A stretch of 64,000 nucleotides of DNA from Nocardioides campestrisoli (GTDB lineage: Bacteria > Actinomycetota > Actinomycetes > Propionibacteriales > Nocardioidaceae): the NCBI RefSeq assembly GCF_013624435.2, contig NZ_CP061768.1:248001-312000 (forward strand), written 5' to 3'. Shown one piece after another: positions 9,188 to 16,581 of the stretch (positions are counted from its first letter, which is position 1; every line of letters starts with the position of its first letter). The notes below the pieces were generated by a model that saw nothing but the letters and a program-made list of their open reading frames with translations, made no database searches and was not told where the DNA came from. The translations under genes were made by a program, and so were the position numbers.

Positions 9188-9664
9188 TCAGCGCAGGCGG
9201 TGGTGGATGTCCTCGCTCATCCGCACGATCGCGACGTAGAACTCCAGCGTCATCCGGATCAGGCAGAGGTAGATCAGCAGGACGATCGGGCCGCCGATGA
9301 GGAAGATCAGACCGCCCAGCGGCTCCTGGGTGAAGGCGGCGATCGTCATCACCAGCCAGACGATCGCTGCGAGGCCGATCCCGATGACCGAGAGGATGTA
9401 GACGAACTTCACCACCTTGGGGGTGACGAAGGTGCTGAAGGAGAAGTCGAAGAGACTGGCGAAGAACCCCTTCTCCGTCGTGCCGTGGGGCCCCTGGCCG
9501 CCCGGCCCCTCGCCGTAGCCGCCGCCGTACCCGCCCCCGCCGCCGTACGGGGGGTAGCTCCCGCCCGCGTCGCCGCCGCCGTAGCCGGGCTGGCTGCCGT
9601 ACGGCGTGGTGGGCTGGTCTCCCTGGCCGTACGGGTTCTCCGGCGGGTTTCCGTAGCTCGACAT
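9188..9664 (-). CDS. DUF4282 domain membrane protein
   Basis: This is a small membrane protein of 158 residues. The first 65 residues are low complexity, rich in Gly, Tyr and Pro (repeated YGGG and PYG). The rest matches the DUF4282 pattern: FFASLFDFSFSTFVTPK, then two membrane segments around IGIGLAAIVWLVMTIAAF and LIFLIGGPIVLLIYLCLI, and a short C-terminal helix. The function is unknown. A GAGGGAGAG ribosome-binding site precedes the ATG, so this gene probably has a leader, unlike its neighbours. Confidence 0.85.
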   Translation of the reverse strand: MSSYGNPPENPYGQGDQPTTPYGSQPGYGGGDAGGSYPPYGGGGGYGGGYGEGPGGQGPHGTTEKGFFASLFDFSFSTFVTPKVVKFVYILSVIGIGLAAIVWLVMTIAAFTQEPLGGLIFLIGGPIVLLIYLCLIRMTLEFYVAIVRMSEDIHHRLR

Positions 9665-9769
9665 CGTCTCTCCCTCTGCTGGTGGTCCGGTGGACCCGGC
9701 CTCGCTGCGCAGCCTATGAGCGCGGGACCCTCCTGCCCGCTGTCATCTGCGGCAAACCTGTGCGGGTGC

Positions 9770-9808
9770 GTGACAGTGAAGCGCATACCCGGTATACATA
9801 CCGAGTAT
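9770..9808 (+). promoter_or_regulatory. Promoter embedded in a palindromic PadR operator
   Basis: GTGACA (9770-9775) and TATACA (9793-9798) are spaced by 17 bp and form the clearest housekeeping-type promoter in the window. The -10 lies inside a palindrome whose arms are ATACCCGGTAT (9785-9795) and ATACCGAGTAT (9798-9808), 10 of 11 positions symmetric. Placement directly before the PadR gene suggests autorepression of the padR-ABC operon. Confidence 0.75.
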
Positions 9809-9842
9809 GGCGACGCGCCGTCGCCGGAACGGGGGGACCGCC

Positions 9843-10436
9843 ATGTCGGTCAGGTTGGCGCTGCTGGCGCTGCTGGAGCAGGGGCCGAAGTACGGCTACC
9901 AGTTGCGCGCCGAGTTCGAGCAACGGACCGGGGAGACCTGGCCGCTCAACATCGGGCAGGTGTACACGACCCTGTCCCGCCTGGAGCGGGACGGGCTCGT
10001 CGTCGCCGAGGGTGACGACGGCGAGGGGCACGTGGTCTACCGGACGACGGACGCCGGGCTGGCCGAGGTCGACGCGTGGTTCGACACGCCGGTGCCGCGC
10101 GACCAGCCCCCGCCGCGCGACGAGCTCGCGATCAAGCTGGCGATCGCCGTCTCGTCGCCCGCGGTCGACGTCCAGTACGTGCTCCAGCAGCAGCGCACCG
10201 CGACCATGCGGGCGCTCCAGGAGCACACCCGGCTCAAGCGCAGCGGCAGGGCGGCGAAGCCCGAGACGCCCCAGGACCTGGCCTGGAGCCTCGTCCTGGA
10301 CTCGCTCGTCTTCGACGCCGAGGCCGAGATCCGCTGGCTCGACCACTGCGAGGCCCGGCTGCAGGGAGCGGCAGGCAACCAGGCAGGCAACCAGGCAGGC
10401 AACCAGGTGGGCACCACCGAAGGGGGAACACGATGA
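9843..10436 (+). CDS. PadR family transcriptional regulator
   Basis: This is a winged-helix repressor of 197 residues. The N-terminal DNA-binding domain reads LALLALLEQGPKYGYQL and then GQVYTTLSRLERDGLV, typical of PadR. The C-terminal half is a helical dimerisation domain. An ATG at 9807 would add 12 residues and could be used by a leaderless transcript. I prefer 9843 because GGGGGGA lies 6 bases upstream and the domain starts at once. The last residues come from a 12-base tandem repeat. The stop overlaps the ATPase gene start, so it is co-translated with the ABC system it probably controls. Confidence 0.88.
   Translation: MSVRLALLALLEQGPKYGYQLRAEFEQRTGETWPLNIGQVYTTLSRLERDGLVVAEGDDGEGHVVYRTTDAGLAEVDAWFDTPVPRDQPPPRDELAIKLAIAVSSPAVDVQYVLQQQRTATMRALQEHTRLKRSGRAAKPETPQDLAWSLVLDSLVFDAEAEIRWLDHCEARLQGAAGNQAGNQAGNQVGTTEGGTR
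10371..10406 (+). repeat. Three tandem copies of a 12-nt repeat within padR
   Basis: GCAGGCAACCAG occurs three times in direct succession and encodes AGNQ repeats at the end of the PadR protein. Because the unit is in frame, copy number can change without breaking the gene. Confidence 0.9.
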
Positions 10437-11149
10437 AGAACGAGCTGCTTCTCGCGCTGTCGCAGGTCAGCCGGGTCCACGGGACGGGAGCGACGGAGGT
10501 CCGCGCGGTGCGCGACGCGTCGCTGAGCGTCGAGCCGGGCGAGCTGGTTGCGCTGATGGGGCCCTCGGGCTCGGGCAAGTCGACCCTGCTCAACCTGGCC
10601 GGCGGCCTGGACACACCCACCAGCGGCCGGGTCACGGTGGCCGGCGTCGACCTGGCCGGGCTGACCCAGACCGAGCGGGCCCGACTGCGCCGGACGACCA
10701 TCGGCTACGTCTTCCAGGACTTCAACCTGATCCCCGCGCTCACCGCCGAGGAGAACGTCGCCCTGCCCGCCGAGCTCGACGGCCGACGGCGGTCCGAGGC
10801 CCGGGAGACGGCCCGGGCGGCGCTGGCCGAGCTCGGCATCGCCGAGCTGGCCGACCGGTTCCCCGACGACCTCTCCGGCGGCCAGCAGCAGCGGGTCGCG
10901 ATCGCCCGGGCGATCGCCGGCGAGCGGCGGCTGATCCTCGCCGACGAGCCCACCGGCGCCCTGGACACCGAGACCGGCGAGCAGATCCTGCGGCTGCTCC
11001 GCGAGCGGTGCGACGCCGGCGCCGCCGGCGTGCTGGTCACCCACGAGGCCCGGCACGCCGCCTGGGCCGACCGGGTGGTCTTCCTCCGCGACGGCGTGGT
11101 CGTCGACGACACGGACGCCGGTCTGGCCGGCCTGGCCGGGGTGCGCTGA
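10433..11149 (+). CDS. ABC transporter ATP-binding protein (MacB/LolD type)
   Basis: This is the ATPase of a mechanotransmission-type ABC system, 238 residues. Walker A is GPSGSGKST (43-51), the Q-loop is in YVFQDFNLIPALTAEENV, the signature is LSGGQQQR, Walker B is LILADEPTGALD and the switch is VTHE. The FQDFNLIPxLTxxEN pattern is characteristic of MacB/LolD/FtsE-like ATPases that pair with FtsX-like permeases, and such a gene overlaps its stop codon. It sits under PadR control, as is common for antimicrobial- or envelope-stress-responsive systems in Gram-positive bacteria. Confidence 0.92.
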   Translation: MKNELLLALSQVSRVHGTGATEVRAVRDASLSVEPGELVALMGPSGSGKSTLLNLAGGLDTPTSGRVTVAGVDLAGLTQTERARLRRTTIGYVFQDFNLIPALTAEENVALPAELDGRRRSEARETARAALAELGIAELADRFPDDLSGGQQQRVAIARAIAGERRLILADEPTGALDTETGEQILRLLRERCDAGAAGVLVTHEARHAAWADRVVFLRDGVVVDDTDAGLAGLAGVR

Positions 11150-13779
11150 TGAGCGCGTGGCTGCGCAGCTGGCGACCGCTGCTGCGGCTGGCCTGGCGCG
11201 ACGTGCTGCGGTCCAAGGGACGCAGCGCCCTGGTGCTGGTGCTGATCGCGCTGCCGGTGCTGGCGGTGACCACGTCGCTGGTGCTCACCGCGACCGCCCA
11301 GGTCGACGGCGACGAGGCGGTGGAGCGGCGGCTCGGCGTCGCCGACGCACGGATCCGGGTCGAGGGCGAGACCACGGTCCAGCAGGGTGCCGACCCCGAC
11401 TTCGGAAGCTCCTTCGGTGAGGGGGATGGCAACCACCTCACCCCCGCGGACCTCGCCGACGTGCTGGGTCGGGAGGTCCGGGCGGTCGAGTGGGGCACCA
11501 CCGAGGTCTCGGTCCGGCTGGACGAGCGGGCCGTACAGGCGGGAGCCACCTGGCTGGACCTGCGCGACCCGCTCACCGAGGGGCTCGCCACCCTCGACGA
11601 GGGACGGCTGCCGGAGGACTCCGGCGAGGTGATGGTCAACCGGGCGCTCGCCGACCGCGGTCTCGGCCTGGGCGAGACCCTCACGACGGTCGAGGGCAGC
11701 ACCTTCGAGGTGGTCGGCGTCGGGGAGGACGCGAACACCCGCTCCTTCCCGAGCCTGTGGGCGCCCGAGCGCCCGGCCGAGGTCCCCGAGGACTGGGGCA
11801 CGACCTGGCTGGTCGAGGCCGGGGACGTCACCTGGGAGGAGGTCCGGGCGCTCAACGACCGGGGGGCGTTCGTGCTCTCCCGAGCGGTGCTGGCCGACCC
11901 GCCGTCACACGACGAGCTGCACCCGGAGGTGCAGTACGGCGGCGGCTCGGACGACGCCGTGGTCGCCGCCGTCGGACTCATCGTGGTGATGGTGCTGATC
12001 GAGGTGGTGCTGCTCGCCGGACCGGCGTTCGCCGTGACCGCCCGACGGCAGGCGCGCACCCTGGCCCTGATGGCCGCGGTCGGGGCGACGCCGGCCCAGG
12101 CGCGTCGGGCGGTGCTGGCCGTCGCCGTGGTGCTGGGCGGGATCGCCGCGCTCGGCGGCCTGCTGCTCGGGATCGGGCTGGCCGCCGCGCTGCTGCCGTT
12201 CCTGAGCCGCTGGAGCGGCTCCTACCCCGGGCCCTTCGACGTGCCGTGGGGCTGGGTGCTCGGGGTCGCCGGCTGCGGCCTGCTGGCCGCGCTCCTGGCC
12301 GCCGCCGCCCCGGCCTGGCTCGCCTCGCGGGCCGACGTGGTGGCCGTGCTCGCCGGCCGTCGTGGCGAGGCCAAGCCGTCGCGTCGCTCCCCGTTGCTCG
12401 GGCTGGTGCTGTTCGGGGTCGGCGTGGCGCTCGCCGTGGCGGGCGCCCGGAAGCAGACCTACGGCGAGACCTGGGTGGCGCTCGCGGCGGTGGTCTGTGT
12501 GCTCGGCATGGTCCTGCTGGTGCCGGTGGTGCTCGGCGTCCTGGCGCACCTCGGACGCCGGCTGCCGCTGCCGCTGCGGTACGCCGTGCGCGACGCCGTC
12601 CGGCACCGCACCCGCACCGTGCCTGCCGTCGCGGCGGTGGCGGCCACCGTCTGCGGGGTGGTCGCGCTGGGGATCAGCACCAGCAGCGACGCGCGGGAGT
12701 CCCGGGAGACCTACACCCCCGAGCTGCGCAGCGGCGAGGGGATGGTCACCGCGACGGAGGCGACGCCCGAGCTCTGGCAGCGGGCCGAGGCCGCGTTGCG
12801 CGACGGGCTGCCGGACGCGACCGTGACCCCGGTCGTCGGGCTGCCGGAGCCGAGGAACGGCGACGTGCATGTCGAGTACGTCGCGCCGGGTCTCGGGGAG
12901 GACTCCTGGGCGCTCGAGTGGGTCGGGGGCAGGCTGGGCACGATGCACGTCGTCGGCGAGCAGATCCCCCCGGCGATGCGGGAGGTCGACGACGCCGAGC
13001 GGGCCCGGGGCGACGCGGCCCTGGCCGAGGGCCGGGTCGTGGTCTTCACCCAGGTGCCGGTCGACGCGGACGAGGTCCGGCTGAGCGCCACCGCCTACGA
13101 CTGGCAGACCGGGGAGGAGACCACGCTCGTCGAGCCGGTCACCCTGCCGGCGGCCTACGTCGAGGTCGAGGATGGCGGGTCGCCGGCGTACGCCGTCATC
13201 CCGCCGGCCGTCGCCGACGAGGTCGGGCTCGAGTCCGCCACCACCGCCCTGCACGTCGCGGGCGCCGAGATCGGCGAGGAGGAGCAGCAGCGGGTCGCGG
13301 AGGTGGTCGCCGCGGGTGTGCCCTACGCCGACTTCTACGTCGAGCGCGGCTACGTCCCCGACGAGTTCGAGCGGTTCGCCGTCTGGGTGCTCGGTGCGCT
13401 GGGCGCGGTGCTGATGATCGGCGGGACGCTGACCGTCACCTTCCTGGCGCTCAGCGACGCCCGGCCCGACCTGGCCACCCTGGCCGCGGTCGGCGCCGCG
13501 CCTCGGACCCGGCGGGCGGTGGCGGCGTCGTACGCCCTGGTGGTGGGCGGTACCGGGGCGGTGCTGGGGGCGCTGGTCGGGCTGGTGCCGGGGATCGCGG
13601 TGGCCTACCCGCTGACCCGCTCCTACTACGGCCCCGTCGCCGGGCAGGGGACCGGACCGTTCCTGGACATCCCGTGGCTGATGATCGGGGCCGTCGTGCT
13701 GCTGCTGCCGCTGCTCACCGCGGCGGTGGTGGCGCTCTCCACCCGGTCGCGGCTGCCGATGGTGGCGCGGGTGGGCTGA
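11149..13779 (+). CDS. FtsX-like permease of ABC transporter
   Basis: This 876-residue membrane protein is the partner of the MacB-type ATPase. It begins with the usual FtsX leader (LAWRDVLRSKGRSALVLVLIALPVLAV) and then has a large extracytoplasmic domain to about residue 260. A first block of membrane spans contains the FtsX-type MAAVGATPAQARRAV motif. A second extracytoplasmic domain and a second span block follow, with TLAAVGAAPRTRRAVAASY. The two repeats of the FtsX unit give the 8-10-span architecture typical of large actinobacterial permeases. The substrate, if any, is unknown; lipoprotein or antimicrobial-peptide handling is inference from the family. Confidence 0.9.
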   Translation: MSAWLRSWRPLLRLAWRDVLRSKGRSALVLVLIALPVLAVTTSLVLTATAQVDGDEAVERRLGVADARIRVEGETTVQQGADPDFGSSFGEGDGNHLTPADLADVLGREVRAVEWGTTEVSVRLDERAVQAGATWLDLRDPLTEGLATLDEGRLPEDSGEVMVNRALADRGLGLGETLTTVEGSTFEVVGVGEDANTRSFPSLWAPERPAEVPEDWGTTWLVEAGDVTWEEVRALNDRGAFVLSRAVLADPPSHDELHPEVQYGGGSDDAVVAAVGLIVVMVLIEVVLLAGPAFAVTARRQARTLALMAAVGATPAQARRAVLAVAVVLGGIAALGGLLLGIGLAAALLPFLSRWSGSYPGPFDVPWGWVLGVAGCGLLAALLAAAAPAWLASRADVVAVLAGRRGEAKPSRRSPLLGLVLFGVGVALAVAGARKQTYGETWVALAAVVCVLGMVLLVPVVLGVLAHLGRRLPLPLRYAVRDAVRHRTRTVPAVAAVAATVCGVVALGISTSSDARESRETYTPELRSGEGMVTATEATPELWQRAEAALRDGLPDATVTPVVGLPEPRNGDVHVEYVAPGLGEDSWALEWVGGRLGTMHVVGEQIPPAMREVDDAERARGDAALAEGRVVVFTQVPVDADEVRLSATAYDWQTGEETTLVEPVTLPAAYVEVEDGGSPAYAVIPPAVADEVGLESATTALHVAGAEIGEEEQQRVAEVVAAGVPYADFYVERGYVPDEFERFAVWVLGALGAVLMIGGTLTVTFLALSDARPDLATLAAVGAAPRTRRAVAASYALVVGGTGAVLGALVGLVPGIAVAYPLTRSYYGPVAGQGTGPFLDIPWLMIGAVVLLLPLLTAAVVALSTRSRLPMVARVG

Positions 13780-13801
13780 GCGCGGATCGAGCCAGGGGAA
13801 T

Positions 13802-13836
13802 GTCGCACCGGGCCTACGGGGTTGGCCCGGTGTGAC
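13802..13836 (+). promoter_or_regulatory. Hairpin covering the start codon of the next gene
   Basis: CACCGGGCC (13806-13814) and GGCCCGGTG (13824-13832) are perfect complements around a 9-nt loop. Three further pairs and one G-U lengthen the stem to 13. The 3' arm contains the GTG start at 13832. The hairpin begins 22 bases after the FtsX gene, so it may be that operon's terminator, a translational lock on the next gene, or both. Confidence 0.7.
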
Positions 13837-14884
13837 TTCTCCCGCTCAGCACGCCCTGCCCGCCCTGTCCGTCCTCGACCTGGTGCCGGTGCGCTCCGAC
13901 CAGACCACCGGCGACGCGGTCAACGCGACCCTCGCCCTGGCGCGGGTGGCCGACGACCTGGGCTACACGCGGTACTGGCTGGCCGAGCACCACAACATGC
14001 CGGCGGTCGCGGCGACCAACCCGCCGCTGCTGATCGCGATGGTCGCGGGCGCGACCTCGCGGATCCGGGTGGGGAGCGGCGGCGTGATGCTGCCCAACCA
14101 CTCGCCGCTGGTGGTCGCGGAGCAGTTCGCGCTGCTGGAGGCGGCGTACCCCGACCGGATCGACCTCGGCATCGGCCGCGCCCCGGGCACCGACCAGCTC
14201 ACCCGGTACGCGCTGCGCCAGGGCGCCGGCGGCGAGGACCCGGTCGCGGAGTTCCCCCGATACGTCGACGACATCGGCGTGCTGATGTCGCCCGAGGGCG
14301 CCGCGATGGCGTTCCAGGGGCGCGAGCACCCGCTCAAGGCCACGCCCAAGGCGGCCTCGACCGCGCCGGTCTGGCTGCTCGGCTCCTCCGACTACTCCGC
14401 CCGGCTGGCCGCCTCCCGCGGGCTGCCCTACGTCTTCGCCCACCACTTCTCCGGGCAGGGCACCGCCGAGGCGCTCGAGCTCTACCGCTCGACGTACCGA
14501 CCCTCGGAGCGCTTCCCCGAGCCGCGCACCTTCCTCACCGTCAACGCCTGCGTCGCGCAGACCGAGGAGGAGGCGCGTCGGCTGGTCCGGCCGCAGGTGC
14601 TGCAGATGCTCGCGATCGTCACCGGCGGGACGCTCACCCCGCAGGCGCTGGTCGAGGAGGCCGAGAAGGTCGAGCTCGACGCCGGCCAGCAGCGGATCGC
14701 TGACGGCATGATGAACCGCTGGGTGATCGGCGACGCCGCCACCGCCGGCACCCGGATCGCCGACCTGGCCGCCCAGTTCGGCGTCGACGAGGTGATGGTG
14801 CACCCGGTCGCCGGCTCGTACGTCGGCACGCCCGCCGACTCCACCCCGGCCCGCGAGGAGACGCTGCGCCTGCTCGCCTCCTGA
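13832..14884 (+). CDS. LLM-class flavin-dependent oxidoreductase (luciferase-like)
   Basis: This is a bacterial-luciferase-fold monooxygenase or reductase of 350 residues using FMN or F420. It begins with SVLDLVPVRS and contains the signature WLAEHHNMPAVAATNPP and GGVMLPNHSPLVVAEQFALL, which place it in the alkanal-monooxygenase-like MsnO8 subgroup. The substrate is unknown. The start is GTG 13832; the conserved SVLDL segment lies only 12 residues in, so no later start is plausible. It has no obvious ribosome-binding site, because the upstream bases form a hairpin that includes the start codon. Confidence 0.88.
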   Translation: MTSPAQHALPALSVLDLVPVRSDQTTGDAVNATLALARVADDLGYTRYWLAEHHNMPAVAATNPPLLIAMVAGATSRIRVGSGGVMLPNHSPLVVAEQFALLEAAYPDRIDLGIGRAPGTDQLTRYALRQGAGGEDPVAEFPRYVDDIGVLMSPEGAAMAFQGREHPLKATPKAASTAPVWLLGSSDYSARLAASRGLPYVFAHHFSGQGTAEALELYRSTYRPSERFPEPRTFLTVNACVAQTEEEARRLVRPQVLQMLAIVTGGTLTPQALVEEAEKVELDAGQQRIADGMMNRWVIGDAATAGTRIADLAAQFGVDEVMVHPVAGSYVGTPADSTPAREETLRLLAS

Positions 14885-14899
14885 CCGCTCGCCGGCCGC

Positions 14900-16321
14900 T
14901 CAGCGGGAGGCAGGCTTGACCGGGGCGTCCAGCCAGGTGTCGAAGAACGCGTCGAGGTCCTGGCCGCTGACCGCCTCCGCTAGCCGGCGGAACTGTTCCG
15001 TCGTGACCGCCTGGCCGCCGTAGGCGCCGATCCAGGACTTCGCTAGCTGGAAGAACTGGGCGTCGCCGAGGCGGTGGCGCAGCGCGTGCAGGGTGGCGGC
15101 GCCGCGTTCGTAGACGGCGTCGGCGAACAGGTCGTCGCGACCCGGGTCGGAGACCACGGTGGTCCAGAAGTCGTCGTCGGCCGGGATGGCGAGCACCTCG
15201 TCGAACGCCTCCTGGCTGGTGGTGCCGCCGCGGGACTCGGTCCACAACCACGAGGAGTACTCCGCCCAGCCCTCGTTGAGCCAGATGTCGGACCAGCGGC
15301 GCGGACCCACCCGGTTGCCCATCCACTGGTGGGCCAGCTCGTGCGCGGCCGTGGACTCGCTCGCCACCTTGCTGAAGACCGACCGGGTCTGGGTCTCCAG
15401 GGCGTAGCCGACCGAGTCGTCGTCGACGGTCGAGCCGTAGGCGACGAACGGGTAGGGGCCGAACCGCTCCTCGAAGAAGGTCACCATCTCCCCGGTCAGG
15501 GCCAGGGTCGCCCGGCTCCGGCTCCGGTCCTCGGCGGGCAGGTCCCGGTCGAGGAAGTCGATCACCGGCAGGTCACCGGCGACGGTGGAGCGACGCATCC
15601 GGAAGTCCCCGATGGTGGCGGTCGCGAGATAGGAGGCCATCTGGTCGGGGGCGTCCCAGACCCAGGTGGTGCGCCCGTGGTGGGTACGCCGGCTCTTCAG
15701 CAGCCCGTTGGCGGCCACGGACAGCCCCTGCGGCACCGTCACCTCGAACCGGTAGGTGGCCTTGTCCTTCGGGGTGTCGTTGACCGGGAACCAGGTGGGC
15801 GCGCCGTCGGGCTCGTTGACCACGATCGCCCCGTCCCGGGTGGTGACCCACCCGTAGAGCGCCCCCTCGACGTCCTTCGGGCGGCCGGTGGCGCCGCCGT
15901 ACCGCACGACCACCGTGTGCCACTTCCACGGACGCATCGAGGCGATGGGGGTGATCACCAGCTCGTGGTCGCCGACCTGCCGGAACCGCGCGGGGCGGCC
16001 GTCGACCCGCACCGACCTGGCCCGCAGCCCGCGCAGGTCGAGGTTGAACCGGGTCAGACGCCTGGTCGGGACCATCCGGATCTTCGCGACCGCGTCGAGC
16101 CGGCCCGTCAGCCGGTCGGCCCCCGCCCGGGGCGGGGTGTAGTCGAGGGTCAGGTCGTAGTGCTGCACGTCGTAGCCCCGGTTCCCGGCGAGCGGGAAGT
16201 ACGGGTCGCCCGCCCCGGGTGCCCCGACCCCGGGCGTCGCGGCGGGGGCGGCGGAGGCTCCGGAAGCGAGCAGGGCAGCGAGCACCGCGCCCACGATCGT
16301 GCGCCTGTGACGGACGGACAT
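14900..16321 (-). CDS. Secreted M1 family metallopeptidase
   Basis: This is a zinc aminopeptidase-type enzyme of 473 residues. The N-terminus is a Sec signal peptide (MSVRHRRTIVGAVLAALLASGASA). The catalytic domain has His327 and His331 in HELAHQ and the third ligand Glu350 in NEGWAEY. The substrate motif corresponding to GAMEN reads YALETQ. The C-terminal helical domain of longer M1 enzymes is missing, as in other short secreted actinobacterial members. The open frame runs 36 codons further upstream, but ATG 16321 gives the signal peptide and has AGGAGG about 7 bases before it. It is convergent with the luciferase-like gene. Confidence 0.9.
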   Translation of the reverse strand: MSVRHRRTIVGAVLAALLASGASAAPAATPGVGAPGAGDPYFPLAGNRGYDVQHYDLTLDYTPPRAGADRLTGRLDAVAKIRMVPTRRLTRFNLDLRGLRARSVRVDGRPARFRQVGDHELVITPIASMRPWKWHTVVVRYGGATGRPKDVEGALYGWVTTRDGAIVVNEPDGAPTWFPVNDTPKDKATYRFEVTVPQGLSVAANGLLKSRRTHHGRTTWVWDAPDQMASYLATATIGDFRMRRSTVAGDLPVIDFLDRDLPAEDRSRSRATLALTGEMVTFFEERFGPYPFVAYGSTVDDDSVGYALETQTRSVFSKVASESTAAHELAHQWMGNRVGPRRWSDIWLNEGWAEYSSWLWTESRGGTTSQEAFDEVLAIPADDDFWTTVVSDPGRDDLFADAVYERGAATLHALRHRLGDAQFFQLAKSWIGAYGGQAVTTEQFRRLAEAVSGQDLDAFFDTWLDAPVKPASR

Positions 16322-16422
16322 CTCCAGCCTCCTCACCCGACGCCGGCCCACGGCGCCCGAGGACTCGACGGTAGCCCTCCGCCCGGCCGGGCGACAGGGC
16401 CGCGAGAGCGGGCGACAAGAGT

Positions 16423-16450
16423 GCGTCAAGGCGCGTCAAGATCGCGTCAA
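16423..16450 (+). promoter_or_regulatory. Phased direct repeats, candidate KdpE binding sites
   Basis: GCGTCAA occurs three times, at 16423, 16433 and 16444, spaced 10 and 11 bp apart and so on one face of the helix. OmpR-family regulators such as KdpE bind tandem repeats of this spacing. The sites lie 42-69 bases before kdpF. Confidence 0.6.
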
Positions 16451-16478
16451 TCTCGACGTCCGGAGGCCCGCCCGGCAC

Positions 16479-16484
16479 TTGGCT
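16479..16484 (+). promoter_or_regulatory. Candidate -10 element of the kdp promoter
   Basis: TTGGCT ends 7 bases before the kdpF ATG, and no Shine-Dalgarno sequence intervenes. A weak promoter like this would fit activation by the KdpE sites upstream. Confidence 0.35.
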
Positions 16485-16491
16485 GAGCCAC

Positions 16492-16581
16492 ATGAGTCTT
16501 GAAAGCGGCCTGCTGGTCGCGGCGGTCGTCGCCCTGGCGGCGTACCTGCTCGCGGCCCTGATCCTCCCGGAGCGGTTCTGA
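16492..16581 (+). CDS. kdpF: K+-transporting ATPase subunit KdpF
   Basis: This 29-residue hydrophobic peptide stabilises the KdpFABC complex in the membrane. The sequence is MSLESG followed by one membrane helix (LLVAAVVALAAYLLAALIL) and the typical PERF end. Its stop shares one base with the kdpA start (TGATG), the usual arrangement. It was identified by position, size and the single-span/PERF pattern, and is shorter than most automatic gene-length cut-offs. Confidence 0.9.
   Translation: MSLESGLLVAAVVALAAYLLAALILPERF

Noticed and set aside
10371..10406. Possible CRISPR-like or VNTR array
   Set aside because: The units are 12 nt, directly abutting and without spacers, and they are read in frame as part of padR.
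16381..16392. GCCCGGCCGGGC palindrome before the metallopeptidase gene
   Set aside because: It is a short, purely G/C palindrome of a kind expected by chance at this base composition, with no other supporting signal.
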